A stretch of DNA of 64,000 nucleotides from Enterococcus montenegrensis (GCF_029983095.1 NZ_CP120467.1:1782501-1846500); one strand, 5' to 3'; numbered from the stretch's first letter, positions 1 through 9,293 are shown. Made by a program: numbers and translations. The notes: generated by a model from the sequence alone, not told the origin.

Positions 1-121
1 TTTTTTGTTTTACGCTCGTAAATAAAAGACCAAAACAGCTGATAAAAAACACGAGAAGTATCAGCGGAATATAAAAACGTCCCAGACGTTCACGGATTTT
101 TCTTAACGGCTCAATAATCAA
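1..121 (-). CDS. pgpH: PgpH/YqfF-type HD phosphohydrolase, N-terminal fragment
   Basis: Only the first 40 codons lie in the window; the gene runs off the left edge. From a TTG start the product begins LIIEPLRKIRERLGRFYIPL and continues into a hydrophobic stretch (about residues 17-33), which fits the first membrane segment of the 7TM-HD phosphohydrolases. In Listeria such proteins degrade cyclic di-AMP. A GGGGGAAATAA ribosome site sits just before the TTG. The gene follows phoH by 29 bases in the same direction, the usual phoH-pgpH order in Firmicutes. The identity rests on this order and the N-terminal pattern, because the HD domain is outside the window. Confidence 0.7.
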   Translation of the reverse strand, partial: MIIEPLRKIRERLGRFYIPLILLVFFISCFGLLFTSVKQK

Positions 122-150
122 ATTATTTCCCCCTATTTCTTACAGCACCA

Positions 151-1122
151 CTAATCTTTTTTTAAACTAGCTTTGTCATATGCTTCAATAATTCTTGCGA
201 CCACAGGATGGCGCACGACATCACTGGCTTCAAAATTAACAAAAGCAATTTGTGAAATATTGCTTAGTGTTCGTTCAGCATGCACTAGACCACTGACTAC
301 GCCTTTAGGTAAGTCAATCTGACTCGTATCACCATTGACAATCATTTTTGAGTTATACCCTAGTCGTGTCAAAAACATTTTCATTTGCATAATCGTTGTA
401 TTTTGAGCTTCATCTAAAATGACAAAAGCATCTTCTAAGGTCCGACCACGCATATAAGCTAAGGGTGCAATTTCAATGATACCGCGATCCATCAAACGAT
501 TGGTATGTTCCACACCAAATATTTGATACAGTGCATCATAAACCGGACGCAAGTAAGGGTCAACCTTTTCTTTTAAATCCCCAGGTAAAAAGCCCAAATT
601 TTCCCCAGCTTCGACAGCAGGACGCGTTAGAATGATTTTTTGCACCTGACCTTTTTTTAAAGCTGCAATGGCTAAAACGACCGCCAAAAATGTTTTCCCG
701 GTTCCAGCCGGACCAATCCCAAAAACGACATCGTGTTTTTTCACGGCTTCTAAATATTGCTTTTGTCCGCGATTTTTCACCCGAATTGCCTTGCCATTAC
801 GATCTTTTACAATTTCTTCTTCGTATAATGCTAAAAAAGCATTAACACCTTGTAACGGAATCGCTTTTAGTGCTTGGGCAACATCAGGGGTGCTGATATG
901 TACCCCGCGATTAATTAACTCTTGTAAGGCTGTAATTACTTGTTGGGCCACTGCTACAAAACTAGCTTCGCCTTCAATCATAATTGTTTCGCCGCGACTG
1001 TTAATGATAACGTGTGTATTTTCTTCAATCAACTTTAAGTGTTTATCATGGGCACCTAACAACATGCTGATATCATCTTTAGCACTGAGTTTTAATTCCA
1101 AGACTTTTTTATCTTCTGTCAA
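151..1122 (-). CDS. phoH: PhoH-family P-loop ATPase
   Basis: Predicted cytoplasmic PhoH-like ATPase of 323 residues, close to the usual Firmicute length. The Walker A motif GIGPAGTGKT is at about residues 135-144 and the Walker B FVILDEAQ follows about 85 residues later. The N-terminal 100 residues form the KH-like part found in long PhoH proteins. I chose the TTG at 1122 because AAGGAG lies 10 bases before it; an ATG 21 bases upstream has no properly spaced ribosome site. A TATGAT -10 preceded by TGG lies near 1186-1191. The gene is likely cotranscribed with the pgpH-like gene. Its exact cellular role is poorly defined; RNA-related functions are inferred for the family. Confidence 0.93.
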   Translation of the reverse strand: MTEDKKVLELKLSAKDDISMLLGAHDKHLKLIEENTHVIINSRGETIMIEGEASFVAVAQQVITALQELINRGVHISTPDVAQALKAIPLQGVNAFLALYEEEIVKDRNGKAIRVKNRGQKQYLEAVKKHDVVFGIGPAGTGKTFLAVVLAIAALKKGQVQKIILTRPAVEAGENLGFLPGDLKEKVDPYLRPVYDALYQIFGVEHTNRLMDRGIIEIAPLAYMRGRTLEDAFVILDEAQNTTIMQMKMFLTRLGYNSKMIVNGDTSQIDLPKGVVSGLVHAERTLSNISQIAFVNFEASDVVRHPVVARIIEAYDKASLKKD

Positions 1123-1210
1123 AAAGTTACATCTCCTTGTCATTTCCCTTTTTGCCCCGTTTTAAATGGGTAAGTTTTCTGTTTTATCATACCACATTCA
1201 AAACTTAAAA

Positions 1211-1240
1211 GAAAAAAAATCGCAGACAGAAGTCTGCGAT
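1211..1240 (-). terminator. Terminator of rpsU-yqeY
   Basis: Perfect 9-base stem ATCGCAGAC/GTCTGCGAT with a 4-base loop, followed on the minus strand by a run of T. It sits directly after the yqeY stop. Confidence 0.9.
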
Positions 1241-1247
1241 TAAATAA

Positions 1248-1694
1248 CTATTTATTCAATAATTCTTTGACGATAGCATTTACCTGATTACCATCAGCTT
1301 TCCCTTTGACTAAAGGCATTACAGCCCCCATCACTTTACCAAACTCACTTGGTGAAGTAGCGCCAGTTTTACTGATTGCATCTGTTACAATCTGATGAAT
1401 TTCTTCTTCAGAAAGTTGTGCTGGTAAATACTTTTCAACGACTTTGATTTCCGCTTTTACTTGCGTTGCCAAATCGTCTCGTCCTGCTTTTTCAAATTCA
1501 GTTAAAGAATCACGACGTTGTTTCATTTCCCGTGATAAAACGGTCAATTCTTCATCGTCAGTTAATTCTGCACCTTTTTTGATTTGTTCGTTTTGCAACG
1601 ATGCCTTCAACATGCGAATCACCTGCAAAGACTCTTTATCCTTAGCTTTCATCGCTGTCTTCATATCATCGTTCAAAGTACTTAGTAGTGACAC
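1248..1694 (-). CDS. yqeY: GatB/YqeY domain protein
   Basis: A 148-residue protein of the YqeY family, which shares the C-terminal helical domain of GatB, the amidotransferase subunit that binds tRNA. The family is commonly found behind rpsU in Firmicutes, as here with a 26-base gap. The start is GTG, with GGAG eight bases upstream. The sequence is almost entirely helical and charged (KAKDKESLQVIRMLKASLQ near the N-terminus). Function is inferred only by domain: a link to tRNA or aminoacylation quality is plausible but not shown by the sequence. Confidence 0.93.
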   Translation of the reverse strand: MSLLSTLNDDMKTAMKAKDKESLQVIRMLKASLQNEQIKKGAELTDDEELTVLSREMKQRRDSLTEFEKAGRDDLATQVKAEIKVVEKYLPAQLSEEEIHQIVTDAISKTGATSPSEFGKVMGAVMPLVKGKADGNQVNAIVKELLNK

Positions 1695-1720
1695 ACTACC
1701 AGCTCCAATCTTGTTGCAAA

Positions 1721-1897
1721 CTAGAATTTTTTGCGTTTTCTAGCAGCTTCAGATTTTTTCTTACGTTTCACACTTGGTTTTTCATAAAATTCCCGTTTAC
1801 GAGATTCTTGAAGAGTCCCAGCTTTTGAAACGGAACGTTTGAAGCGACGAAGAGCGTCGTCAAGAGATTCATTTTTACGAACCACTGTTTTTGACAT
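1721..1897 (-). CDS. rpsU: 30S ribosomal protein S21
   Basis: A 58-residue basic protein beginning [19 protein letters not shown] and ending in an Arg/Lys-rich tail, the typical S21 sequence and length. It is a component of the small ribosomal subunit that sits near the anti-Shine-Dalgarno region. The ribosome site is a strong GGAGGGAGGG 7-8 bases before ATG. It is the first gene of the rpsU-yqeY operon and is preceded by a consensus promoter about 85 bases upstream. Confidence 0.97.
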   Translation of the reverse strand: MSKTVVRKNESLDDALRRFKRSVSKAGTLQESRKREFYEKPSVKRKKKSEAARKRKKF

Positions 1898-1979
1898 GTA
1901 AATTCCCTCCCTCCGAGCCTAAAAAGTAACCGTTTTTGTTAATCGAAACATTTTCAAAAAACAACACTGTCCTTAAAAA

Positions 1980-2008
1980 ATTATAGCTAAGTAATAAAAT
2001 AGTGTCAA
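1980..2008 (-). promoter_or_regulatory. Consensus promoter of rpsU-yqeY
   Basis: Minus-strand TTGACA and TATAAT, both perfect, separated by 17 bases. They point at rpsU with a leader of about 75 bases. Confidence 0.9.
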
Positions 2009-2071
2009 GAGTATGGTGCAAAGAAAAAAATCTTTTTCGCCTGAAAATTCGTGAAAAGGATGAAAAAATAA

Positions 2072-2503
2072 CTATTGACAGTCAGCACAGCGTCCTAAAA
2101 TCTCAAAACGATGGCCTTCGATGGTGCAACCGGGAAGTTGTCCTTTGAAAAAATCCATGGGGCAAAGATCTAATTCTTGGGTTTTACCACAAACCGTGCA
2201 GATAAAATGATGATGATGATGATTTTTATCCTGACAGCAGTGAAAGCGGAATTTCATCTCACCGTTTAAGTCTGTTTCTTCTAATAAACCAATTTCTGAA
2301 AAATCATGGAGATTGCGATAAATCGTATCAAAACTGATACTTCCAAATTCGCCTTCCATATATTCTTGGACTTCTTTAGCTGCCACATAACGATTTTTTT
2401 TGGCTAAAAAAGTTAACAACTTTTCCCGTTTATTAGTTTTTTTAAAGCCATGTTCTTTTAAAGTCACCATTGCCTGGTCAATTTTTGTCATTTCTCTTGT
2501 CAC
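2072..2503 (-). CDS. zur: Fur-family regulator, probably Zur (zinc uptake repressor)
   Basis: A 143-residue Fur-family repressor. The winged-helix DNA-binding half contains TNKREKLL and SFDTIYRNL. The C-terminal half has HHHHHFICTVCG, CPMDFF and CADC, so both Cys-x2-Cys pairs of the structural zinc site and the His-rich sensing loop are present. The pattern matches Bacillus Zur better than PerR or Fur, so the role is zinc-responsive repression. It starts at GTG, with AGGAGG eight bases upstream. A palindrome very close to the Bacillus Zur box lies in its own upstream region, which supports the assignment and suggests autoregulation. Fur or PerR cannot be fully excluded without binding data. 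Confidence 0.85.
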   Translation of the reverse strand: MTREMTKIDQAMVTLKEHGFKKTNKREKLLTFLAKKNRYVAAKEVQEYMEGEFGSISFDTIYRNLHDFSEIGLLEETDLNGEMKFRFHCCQDKNHHHHHFICTVCGKTQELDLCPMDFFKGQLPGCTIEGHRFEILGRCADCQ

Positions 2504-2570
2504 AAGAAAAACCTCCTAACACATCTACTTGGATAAAAACAGCAACTTTGTCTTTATCGTATCAGACAAA

Positions 2571-2585
2571 TCATAATGATTACGA
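2571..2585. promoter_or_regulatory. Zur-box-like operator between zur and ppsR
   Basis: TCATAATGATTACGA differs at one position from the Bacillus Zur core TCGTAATnATTACGA, and flanking A/T bases extend the dyad. It lies between the two divergent genes and overlaps the -35 region of the plus-strand gene. Confidence 0.65.
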
Positions 2586-2612
2586 ATTAGTTTTACTTGG
2601 ATATGGTATAAT
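2584..2612 (+). promoter_or_regulatory. Promoter of the ppsR-like gene
   Basis: TATAAT at 2607-2612 preceded by TGG (extended -10); the -35 is weak (GAATTA). The start codon lies about 33 bases downstream. Confidence 0.6.
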
Positions 2613-2644
2613 AAACTACAACAAATTACAAGTGAGGGAAAAAG

Positions 2645-3493
2645 ATGAGTAAAGCTGCTGAAGAAATCTTAACAATTTTTGTCATTTCCGATTCTGCCGG
2701 AGAAACGGCTACAAAATTGGCGCAAGCCACCATGGCCCAATACCCCACCGTAGAGTTTAATTTATTTCGCAAGACTTTTATGAGCGACAAAAAGACGCTA
2801 TTAAAAGCCTTAAAAGAAGCAAAAAAACTCAACGCCTTGATTTTATACACGATGATTAATGAAGATTTAGTCCAATTAATTCGTGATTTTTGCCAAGAAA
2901 GTAATTTATTTGGCTTTGACGTTTTATCAGCCCCCGTTTTGGAAATTGAAAAACGAACCGGTGTAGCTCCAACACGTGAACCAGGTGCACTGCACCACTT
3001 AAATAAAAACTATTTCAAACGCATTGAAGCAATGGAATTTGCCGTTAAATACGATGATGGTAAAGATCCTCGTGGTTTTTTAGAGGCAGATGTGGTGCTG
3101 TTAGGCGTCTCGCGGACTTCAAAAACGCCTTTAAGCTTATTTTTAGCCAATAAAAACTTAAAAGTTGCCAACTTACCCCTTGTGCCCCAAGCTCATATTC
3201 CCAAACAGCTCTGGGAAGTGGATAAGAAAAAAATCGTTGGTCTCACGAATGATCCCAACGTTTTAAATGGGATTCGAAAAGAACGAATGATTGCTTATGG
3301 TTTGAATCCAGATACGGCCTACTCGGATATTGATAAAATTCGGGCTGAATTAGAATTTGCAAATGACTTATACGAAAAATTGGGTTGTGTCGTGATTAAC
3401 GTGGCCTCCTTATCAATCGAAGAAACAGCTTCAATGATTATGAATGCCTTAGACTTAGAAGACCACAGTTATTATACAATGGAAGAAGAGTAA
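2645..3493 (+). CDS. ppsR: Pyruvate, phosphate dikinase regulatory protein (DUF299 kinase/pyrophosphorylase)
   Basis: A 282-residue protein of the DUF299/YqfL family. Family members are bifunctional enzymes that use ADP to phosphorylate a threonine of PPDK or PEP synthase and also remove the phosphate. The P-loop-like GVSRTSKTPLSLFLA is at about residues 157-171, and the N-terminus FVISDSAGETATKLAQA is characteristic. GAGG lies seven bases before ATG. It is divergent from zur and shares the Zur-box region, so zinc may affect it. No PPDK gene is in the window, so the partner is unknown. The Bacillus homologue YqfL has also been linked to carbon catabolite control. Confidence 0.9.
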   Translation: MSKAAEEILTIFVISDSAGETATKLAQATMAQYPTVEFNLFRKTFMSDKKTLLKALKEAKKLNALILYTMINEDLVQLIRDFCQESNLFGFDVLSAPVLEIEKRTGVAPTREPGALHHLNKNYFKRIEAMEFAVKYDDGKDPRGFLEADVVLLGVSRTSKTPLSLFLANKNLKVANLPLVPQAHIPKQLWEVDKKKIVGLTNDPNVLNGIRKERMIAYGLNPDTAYSDIDKIRAELEFANDLYEKLGCVVINVASLSIEETASMIMNALDLEDHSYYTMEEE

Positions 3494-3506
3494 GAAAAAT
3501 ACCCAG

Positions 3507-3558
3507 AAAAAAGTAAGGATTACTGGCGGCAACAGCCTGCTGTACTCCTTGCTTTTTT
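3507..3558 (+). terminator. Terminator between ppsR and metA (bidirectional)
   Basis: Arms AAAAAAGTAAGGA and TCCTTGCTTTTTT flank an inner GGC/GCC stem. It ends both converging transcripts. Confidence 0.85.
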
Positions 3559-3570
3559 CTTAGGTATCGC

Positions 3571-4515
3571 TTATTTTTTAGTATTTTTTTTACGCCGTTG
3601 ATTTTCCTTTGGGATATCAGCTAAATTATAAGGGGTTATTTGATAAACATCATTTAACCAATTGTGACACAGCAGCTGACTATGCCCCCGCCAATTATTA
3701 ACCGGTTTTTTAGTGTAATCATTAGCAGGATAGTAATTTTCAGGTACTTTGGGATTTAGCCCTCTTTTTTGATCCCGTAAAAACTCCTGATGCAATGTGT
3801 CTGTATCATATTCATAATGACCTAATAAAAAGATATCATGTTCATCATCACTCAACAAAATCGTTGGCCCAATTTCCTTACTTTTGGCAACTACTGCAAC
3901 TGGTGCTTGTGTTAAATCTTCACAATTAATCCCTGTATAACGAGATTGCGGTCCCCAAAAATAATCGTCAAAACCACGAAAAAGCCGTCGATTTGCTATT
4001 GTGTACTGGCAAAAATTACCAAATAGTTTTTCTTGATACATCACTTTTTTCACCCCGTAATGGTAAAAAAGCCCCGCCTGTGCTCCCCAGCAAATATGAA
4101 TGACCGACGTCACATTTTGCTTACTCCACTCCATTACAAAACATAATTCCTGCCAATAATCAACTTCTTCAAAATCAAGCTCTTCCACCGGCGCTCCGGT
4201 GATAATTAGGCCATCATAAAAGCGTTCTTTAATCTCATTAAAACTTAAATAAAATTGGTCTAAATGGCTTTTTGCGACATTTTTGTGGGCATGAGTATTC
4301 ATTTGTAAAAACTCAACATTGATTTGCAAAGGACTTTGACTAATTAAACGCAACAATTGCGTTTCAGTAGTAATTTTATCCGGCATTAAATTAACGATTA
4401 AAATTTCCAGTGGTCTGATGTCTTGTGTCCTAGCTCTTTTGTCATCAATGGCAAAAATATCCCCTGCAGCCAAAATGGCTTTGGCAGGAAAACTATCTGG
4501 TAAGCGAATTGGCAT
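3571..4515 (-). CDS. metA: Homoserine O-acetyltransferase (MetA family)
   Basis: A 314-residue member of the MetA acyltransferase family, first step of methionine synthesis from homoserine. The catalytic cysteine is Cys142 in HICWGAQAGLF; His233 and Glu235 in GHYEYD complete the site. Residue 111 is Glu (APVEEL), the residue linked in Bacillus cereus to acetyl-CoA use, whereas succinyl-CoA enzymes have Gly. The gene starts two bases after the metY stop, with GGAGGGATAAGC as ribosome site. The neighbour encodes the enzyme that uses O-acetylhomoserine, which fits acetyl specificity. The C-terminus is basic (RRKKNTKK). Confidence 0.93.
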   Translation of the reverse strand: MPIRLPDSFPAKAILAAGDIFAIDDKRARTQDIRPLEILIVNLMPDKITTETQLLRLISQSPLQINVEFLQMNTHAHKNVAKSHLDQFYLSFNEIKERFYDGLIITGAPVEELDFEEVDYWQELCFVMEWSKQNVTSVIHICWGAQAGLFYHYGVKKVMYQEKLFGNFCQYTIANRRLFRGFDDYFWGPQSRYTGINCEDLTQAPVAVVAKSKEIGPTILLSDDEHDIFLLGHYEYDTDTLHQEFLRDQKRGLNPKVPENYYPANDYTKKPVNNWRGHSQLLCHNWLNDVYQITPYNLADIPKENQRRKKNTKK

Positions 4516-4517
4516 GC

Positions 4518-5789
4518 TTATCCCTCCAGTTGTCTAAATGCTTGTTTTAAATCTTTAATGATATCCTCTGCATTTTCTAAGCCACAAGAAAGACGAATTA
4601 AACCCGGTGAAATGCCGGCTTGTTGCAACTCTTGACTTGTTAATTGGCGATGAGTAGCACTTGCAGGATGCAACGCACACGTACGAATATCGGCCACATG
4701 CACCTCCAAAGAAACCAATTTTAAAGCATCCAACCATTGAGCAGCTCTTTTGCGATCCTTCCCAATCTCAAAGGAAATCACACCACATAAACCATTAGGT
4801 AGATATTTTTGCATTAATTGATAATTAGTATCTGTCTTTAATCCTGGATAAGTAATCTGTGTAACGCTTTTTTCTGATGCTAAAAATTCGGCTACCTTCA
4901 TCGCATTTTCAAAATGCCGATCCATCCGCACCGGTAATGTTTCAATGCCAAGATTTAATAAAAATGAGTTTTGAGGCGAAGGCGTCGCACCCAAATCCCG
5001 CATCAATTGCACACGGGCTTTGGTAATATAAGCAGCGACTCCAAAAGTTTCCGTATAGATAATACTATGGTATGTTTCATCTGGTGTAGCAAGTTGCGGA
5101 AACTTCCCGTTAGCCCAATTAAATTTCCCACTATCGACAATCACGCCACCGGTTTGTACAGCATGTCCATCGAGATATTTTGTGGTACTGTGAATTACAA
5201 CGTCTGCGCCAAATTCAATTGGTCGACAAAAGTATGGTGTGGCAAAAGTATTATCAATTAAAAACGGCACTTCATTTTGATGAGCTAAAGTCGCAAATTT
5301 TTCAATATCCAATACTTTCATTGCTGGATTTGCAATTGTTTCAGCAAAAACTGCTTTGGTATTTGTTTTAATCGCTTTTTGTAATTCAGCTAGCGAAGCA
5401 TTCTGATCAACAAAAGTAACTTCAATTCCCATTTTCTTTAACGTATGGGCAAACAAATTAAAGGTTCCACCATAAATAGCAGCAGCAGAAATAAAATGAT
5501 CCCCTGCAGTAAGAATATTCAAAAGAGCCAAAAAGGTTGCTGCTTGTCCTGAAGACGTACACAAAGCCCCCACACCACCTTCAAGATTGGCAATTTTTAC
5601 TTCTACTGCATTGGTGGTAGGATTAGCCAAACGTGTATAAAAGTATCCCGCTTCTTCCAAATCAAAAAGTTTGCCAATGCTTTCAGTTGAGTCATAAGTA
5701 TACGTTGTACTTTGCACAATCGGCATGACCCGCGGCTCACCGTTTTGTGGCGTATAACCTGCATGTAAACATTTTGTTTCAAATTTCAT
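4518..5789 (-). CDS. metY: O-acetylhomoserine sulfhydrylase (PLP)
   Basis: A 423-residue Cys/Met-metabolism PLP enzyme that would convert O-acetylhomoserine and sulfide to homocysteine. The PLP lysine is probably Lys204 in HSTTKYLDGH. SSGQAATFLAL and the long C-terminal part beginning near GLCGVISFEIG fit the O-acetylhomoserine aminocarboxypropyltransferase subgroup, which is longer than cystathionine gamma-synthase (about 380). GGAGGC precedes the ATG. It is the first gene of a two-gene metY-metA unit. I see no T-box, S-box or other recognisable methionine riboswitch in the short leader; the 124-base gap before it contains only the thr operon terminator and the promoter area. Confidence 0.92.
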   Translation of the reverse strand: MKFETKCLHAGYTPQNGEPRVMPIVQSTTYTYDSTESIGKLFDLEEAGYFYTRLANPTTNAVEVKIANLEGGVGALCTSSGQAATFLALLNILTAGDHFISAAAIYGGTFNLFAHTLKKMGIEVTFVDQNASLAELQKAIKTNTKAVFAETIANPAMKVLDIEKFATLAHQNEVPFLIDNTFATPYFCRPIEFGADVVIHSTTKYLDGHAVQTGGVIVDSGKFNWANGKFPQLATPDETYHSIIYTETFGVAAYITKARVQLMRDLGATPSPQNSFLLNLGIETLPVRMDRHFENAMKVAEFLASEKSVTQITYPGLKTDTNYQLMQKYLPNGLCGVISFEIGKDRKRAAQWLDALKLVSLEVHVADIRTCALHPASATHRQLTSQELQQAGISPGLIRLSCGLENAEDIIKDLKQAFRQLEG

Positions 5790-5847
5790 TTTTTCTGCCT
5801 CCTTTTTTTGTCAAGTTGTGAATAATTGAACTAATCTGATTTACAAA

Positions 5848-5868
5848 AAACTCGCCAACTGAGGCGAG
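5848..5868 (-). terminator. Terminator of hom-thrC-thrB
   Basis: Stem ACTCGCC/GGCGAGT with a 6-7-base loop, followed by TTTTTTG on the minus strand, about 45 bases after the thrB stop. Confidence 0.85.
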
Positions 5869-5913
5869 TCCTGGTTAATTTGATTAATGACTTTTAAAAG
5901 TCTTTTCCGTCTT

Positions 5914-6777
5914 TTAAAAAACTTGAACACCTTCACGATCAACTTGGAAAATTTCAATGGTCGCTTTTTTATCAAGCATTTTTAGTTGTGGTATTATTTG
6001 GGCTGTTTTATTTTTTGGTGCCAAAATAATAACAGTTGGACCAGCTCCACTTAAATAACAGCCAAAGCCACCTTGAGCATGACTAATTTCTCGAATTTTC
6101 GCTAAATGTGGCACGAAAAGACTACGATATTGTTCGTGAAATTGATCTTGTTCCATCATTTTTCCCGCCACTGCTAAATTTCCTGCCATTAAAGCTGCCA
6201 CCATAACATTGGCAATGCTACTAGCAGTTACTGCTTGACTATAAGACAGTTGTGTAGGTAAAACATCACGACTTTCACTAGTTGCCAGTTCCGTGTTAGG
6301 TATAAAAGCAATTAAATCACAGTCAGGAAAATAATGTTTCAGATAGTACGTTTTGTCATCATGATAACTTGCAACAACTAAATCACCACAAATTGCTGGC
6401 GCAACATTATCTGGATGCCCTTCCATCTCAGTAGCTAATTTGATTTTATCACTTTCACTTAATTCCAAATTTCCTAAACGATTGGCCAATTCAATTCCGG
6501 CTACAATTGCAGAAGAACTACTTCCCAATCCTCGTGTCAACGGAATATCAGACGTCACTTTAATATGATGGGGTAAAAGATTTGGCGCTGTCTTTAAAGC
6601 TGTTTGAACAATTAAATTGCTCGCATCAGATGAAATGAAATCGCCATAGCTATGCTCTACTTGCCACGTTATAGCTGGCTTTACAACTTCCACAAACAAA
6701 TAACAGCTCACCGCTACTCCACAAGAATCAAAACCGGGACCTAAGTTGGCACTAGTGGCCGGTACGCGGATTCTCAT
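5914..6777 (-). CDS. thrB: Homoserine kinase
   Basis: A 287-residue GHMP-family kinase that phosphorylates homoserine, the penultimate step to threonine. The family motif is seen as [16 protein letters not shown] near residues 80-95. The N-terminus [20 protein letters not shown] and the C-terminal [15 protein letters not shown] are typical. The start codon overlaps the thrC stop (ATGA), which indicates translational coupling. It is the last gene of the hom-thrC-thrB operon and is followed by a clear terminator. Confidence 0.96.
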   Translation of the reverse strand: MRIRVPATSANLGPGFDSCGVAVSCYLFVEVVKPAITWQVEHSYGDFISSDASNLIVQTALKTAPNLLPHHIKVTSDIPLTRGLGSSSSAIVAGIELANRLGNLELSESDKIKLATEMEGHPDNVAPAICGDLVVASYHDDKTYYLKHYFPDCDLIAFIPNTELATSESRDVLPTQLSYSQAVTASSIANVMVAALMAGNLAVAGKMMEQDQFHEQYRSLFVPHLAKIREISHAQGGFGCYLSGAGPTVIILAPKNKTAQIIPQLKMLDKKATIEIFQVDREGVQVF

Positions 6778-7832
6778 AGTTTTGCCACTCCTTGACGTAA
6801 GTGATTACGCATCTCTTCTAAATCACTCATTTTATGAATGTCCACTGTAGTTTCATTAATTGCCGTATCAGGATCTTTTAATCCGTTGCCGGTAAAGACG
6901 CAAACGACTGTTTCACCTGCTTTAATTTTGCCTGCTTTAACATGTTGAATTACCCCGGCTAAAGACGCTGCTGAACCAGGTTCCACAAAAACACCATCTT
7001 GGGCTGCAACTTTTTTATATGCATTCAAAATTTCTGCATCTGTTACAGAATCAATATAGCCTTTTGACTCGTCTCTGGCAGCTTCAGCTAACTTCCAGCT
7101 TGCAGGATTACCAATCCGAATTGCCGTTGCAATTGTTTCAGGTTGCGCAATCACTGCCCCTTTTACAATCGCTGCTGCACCTTCTGCTTCAAAACCGTGC
7201 ATACGTGGCAAAGTTGTTCCTTTTACGTCATGCCATTCTTTAAAACCTTTCCAGTAAGCTGAAATATTTCCCGCGTTCCCAACCGGAATTGCTAAAACAT
7301 CGGGAGCTTTTTCTAATTGTTGACACACTTCAAAGGCAGCTGTTTTTTGTCCTTCTAAACGATACGGATTCACAGAATTTACCAATGCTACCGCCTCTGT
7401 TTCCGCAATTTCACGGACTGCTTTTAAAGCTTCATCAAAATTACCTGGAATCGAAATAATATCAGCACCATAAATAATTGCCTGGGCTAGTTTTCCCATT
7501 GCAATTTTACCATCTGGGATAACCACGTAAGCTTTGATACCTGCTCTAGTTGCATACGCTGCCGCTGCCGCACTAGTATTACCTGTTGAGGCACAAATAA
7601 TTGCTTTCGCCCCATCTTCAACAGCTTTGGCTACAGCCATTACCATTCCGCGGTCTTTAAATGAGCCAGTCGGATTCAAGCCTTCATATTTGCCATACAA
7701 GTTAATTTTCAACTCTTTTGACAAGCTATTTAAAGGAATAAGTGGTGTATTTCCCTCTGCTAGTGAAATCATTGGTGTTTTTTCTGTTACAGGTAAATAC
7801 TCTTTAAAAGTTTTTAATAAGCCTTCGTACAT
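6774..7832 (-). CDS. thrC: Threonine synthase
   Basis: A 352-residue PLP enzyme of the short Gram-positive type. It converts O-phosphohomoserine to threonine. The PLP lysine is probably Lys59 in [24 protein letters not shown] and [14 protein letters not shown] are cofactor-binding loops. GGAGGGATAAAG lies before the ATG, inside the end of hom, and the stop overlaps the thrB start by four bases. All three genes are intact, so homoserine can be routed to threonine, while metA draws from the same pool. Confidence 0.96.
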   Translation of the reverse strand: MYEGLLKTFKEYLPVTEKTPMISLAEGNTPLIPLNSLSKELKINLYGKYEGLNPTGSFKDRGMVMAVAKAVEDGAKAIICASTGNTSAAAAAYATRAGIKAYVVIPDGKIAMGKLAQAIIYGADIISIPGNFDEALKAVREIAETEAVALVNSVNPYRLEGQKTAAFEVCQQLEKAPDVLAIPVGNAGNISAYWKGFKEWHDVKGTTLPRMHGFEAEGAAAIVKGAVIAQPETIATAIRIGNPASWKLAEAARDESKGYIDSVTDAEILNAYKKVAAQDGVFVEPGSAASLAGVIQHVKAGKIKAGETVVCVFTGNGLKDPDTAINETTVDIHKMSDLEEMRNHLRQGVAKL

Positions 7833-7834
7833 CT

Positions 7835-9112
7835 TTATCCCTCCAATATTTCCATCATCTGCGTTACTTTTACATCAACGTCAGCTAGTGCTGTTACTAC
7901 CTCATCACGTTTTTCTAACGATATATTTTGCGTTAAATAAACAACACGAAAATCATCGGTTTGCTTTTGTTCTACTAGTTCAACAGCCAAGTTTATTTCA
8001 GAAAAAATTGTCGCAATTTGAGTTTGCTGTTGCTTGGTATCCGCTTTTAAAGCTAAATAAAAACGACCCGTTACATCCGCTTTATTTTGCAAGTTTACCT
8101 GTGCTTTGTAATCTGTAAAAGGCGCTACCGGTAGTTTTTCTGCCGTGCGCTGGGCAATAACAGCCAAATCATTTACGACACTTGTTGCTGTTGGAATTGA
8201 TCCGGCACCTGGACCGTAAAACATACTCTTTCCGATACCATAACTTTTAATAAAGACACCATTTAATTCGTTGTAAATACTTGCTAGAGGATGACGCTTT
8301 GGTACTAATTTGGGTGCGACATCAGCATAAACACCATTAGCAGAGTTTTTTGTTTGCGCGATTAATTTAACTTCATAGCCTAACTGTTGGGCCAATTTCA
8401 AATCTGCTAAATCCATTCCGCGAATCCCGGTAACAGCAAAATCCTTCATACCTAAATCCTGATGAAATGCAAATCTGGTTAAAATTACGGCTTTATAAGC
8501 AGCATCAATTCCGTCAACATCATTGGTTGGGTCTGATTCTGCAAAGCCAAGTTTTTGAGCTTGTTGTAAGGAAACTTCATAAGAAAGATTATTTTCTAGC
8601 ATTTGCGTCAGCATATAGTTGGTTGTCCCATTTACAATACCAAAAACTTCAGTGATTTCATCTGCTAAAAAGCTATTTACGAGTGTTCGTAAAATTGGAA
8701 TTCCCCCGGCAACACTCGCTTCATAATAGAAGTAACAGCCATTTTCTTGGGCTGTTGCAACTAATTCATTGCCATGTTGGGCAATCAAATCTTTATTTGC
8801 TGAAACAACATGCTTGCCGCTGTTAAGAGCTGCTAAAATAAAAGATTTCGCTGGCTCAATTTTTCCCATGACTTCTACTACAATATCAATTTCAGGATCA
8901 TCGGTGATGTCTTTAATGTCATGGACTAAAGAAAAACCATGTTCAGCTGCAATAGTTTTTTTATCTTCTCCGATTCGTACCAAAGCTTTCGCAACTTCTA
9001 GTTTAATACCGGTAGCAGACAAGATTTTCGTACTATTTTGGGCTATCACTTTTGCTACTCCGGAGCCGACCACACCTAAACCTAATAGACCAATTTTCAA
9101 TCGCTTTTCCAT
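7835..9112 (-). CDS. hom: Homoserine dehydrogenase
   Basis: A 425-residue NAD(P)-dependent homoserine dehydrogenase. The N-terminal Rossmann motif [15 protein letters not shown], the catalytic-domain stretch [15 protein letters not shown] and a C-terminal ACT-type domain (about residues 350-425) are visible; the ACT part is where threonine feedback usually acts. AGGAGG lies before ATG. First gene of the hom-thrC-thrB operon. The 90 bases upstream contain an ATTCA/TGAAT inverted repeat but no convincing -35/-10 pair. No aspartokinase gene is nearby. Confidence 0.95.
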   Translation of the reverse strand: MEKRLKIGLLGLGVVGSGVAKVIAQNSTKILSATGIKLEVAKALVRIGEDKKTIAAEHGFSLVHDIKDITDDPEIDIVVEVMGKIEPAKSFILAALNSGKHVVSANKDLIAQHGNELVATAQENGCYFYYEASVAGGIPILRTLVNSFLADEITEVFGIVNGTTNYMLTQMLENNLSYEVSLQQAQKLGFAESDPTNDVDGIDAAYKAVILTRFAFHQDLGMKDFAVTGIRGMDLADLKLAQQLGYEVKLIAQTKNSANGVYADVAPKLVPKRHPLASIYNELNGVFIKSYGIGKSMFYGPGAGSIPTATSVVNDLAVIAQRTAEKLPVAPFTDYKAQVNLQNKADVTGRFYLALKADTKQQQTQIATIFSEINLAVELVEQKQTDDFRVVYLTQNISLEKRDEVVTALADVDVKVTQMMEILEG

Positions 9113-9200
9113 ACTACCTCCTAAAAGTTGTCATTCAAATGAATTAGAATACATTCGTTGTTTTCAAAGAAATTTCTTTAAGCATACCAAAAATGATGCA

Positions 9201-9240
9201 AAAAAACTAGGACTTTCGTAAATGAAAGTCCTAGTTTTTT
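9201..9240 (-). terminator. Terminator after the ArsR-type gene (bidirectional form)
   Basis: AAAAAACTAGGACTTTC and GAAAGTCCTAGTTTTTT form a perfect stem with a 6-base loop. Confidence 0.9.
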
Positions 9241-9293
9241 CAGTAAAGACAAGAAACATAATGAATTTTGTGCAAAAAGTCTTTCATTAATAA

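Noticed and set aside
668..1165. Plus-strand open frame of 165 codons opposite phoH
   Set aside because: It mirrors phoH, has no ribosome site and no family-like sequence.
5809..5814. TTGACA just before the metY ribosome site as a -35
   Set aside because: It lies a few bases from GGAGG, leaving no room for a -10 and transcript start.
5790..5850. Possible T-box or S-box riboswitch before metY
   Set aside because: The leader is under 60 bases after the thr terminator, and neither the T-box AGGGTGG core nor S-box pairing is present.
7534..8118. Plus-strand open frame of 194 codons across the thrC/hom junction
   Set aside because: It is antisense to two well-supported genes, with composition typical of a shadow frame.
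9113..9200. Promoter of hom
   Set aside because: TTGAAA and TATTCT are present but at 10-base spacing; no acceptable -35/-10 pair was found.
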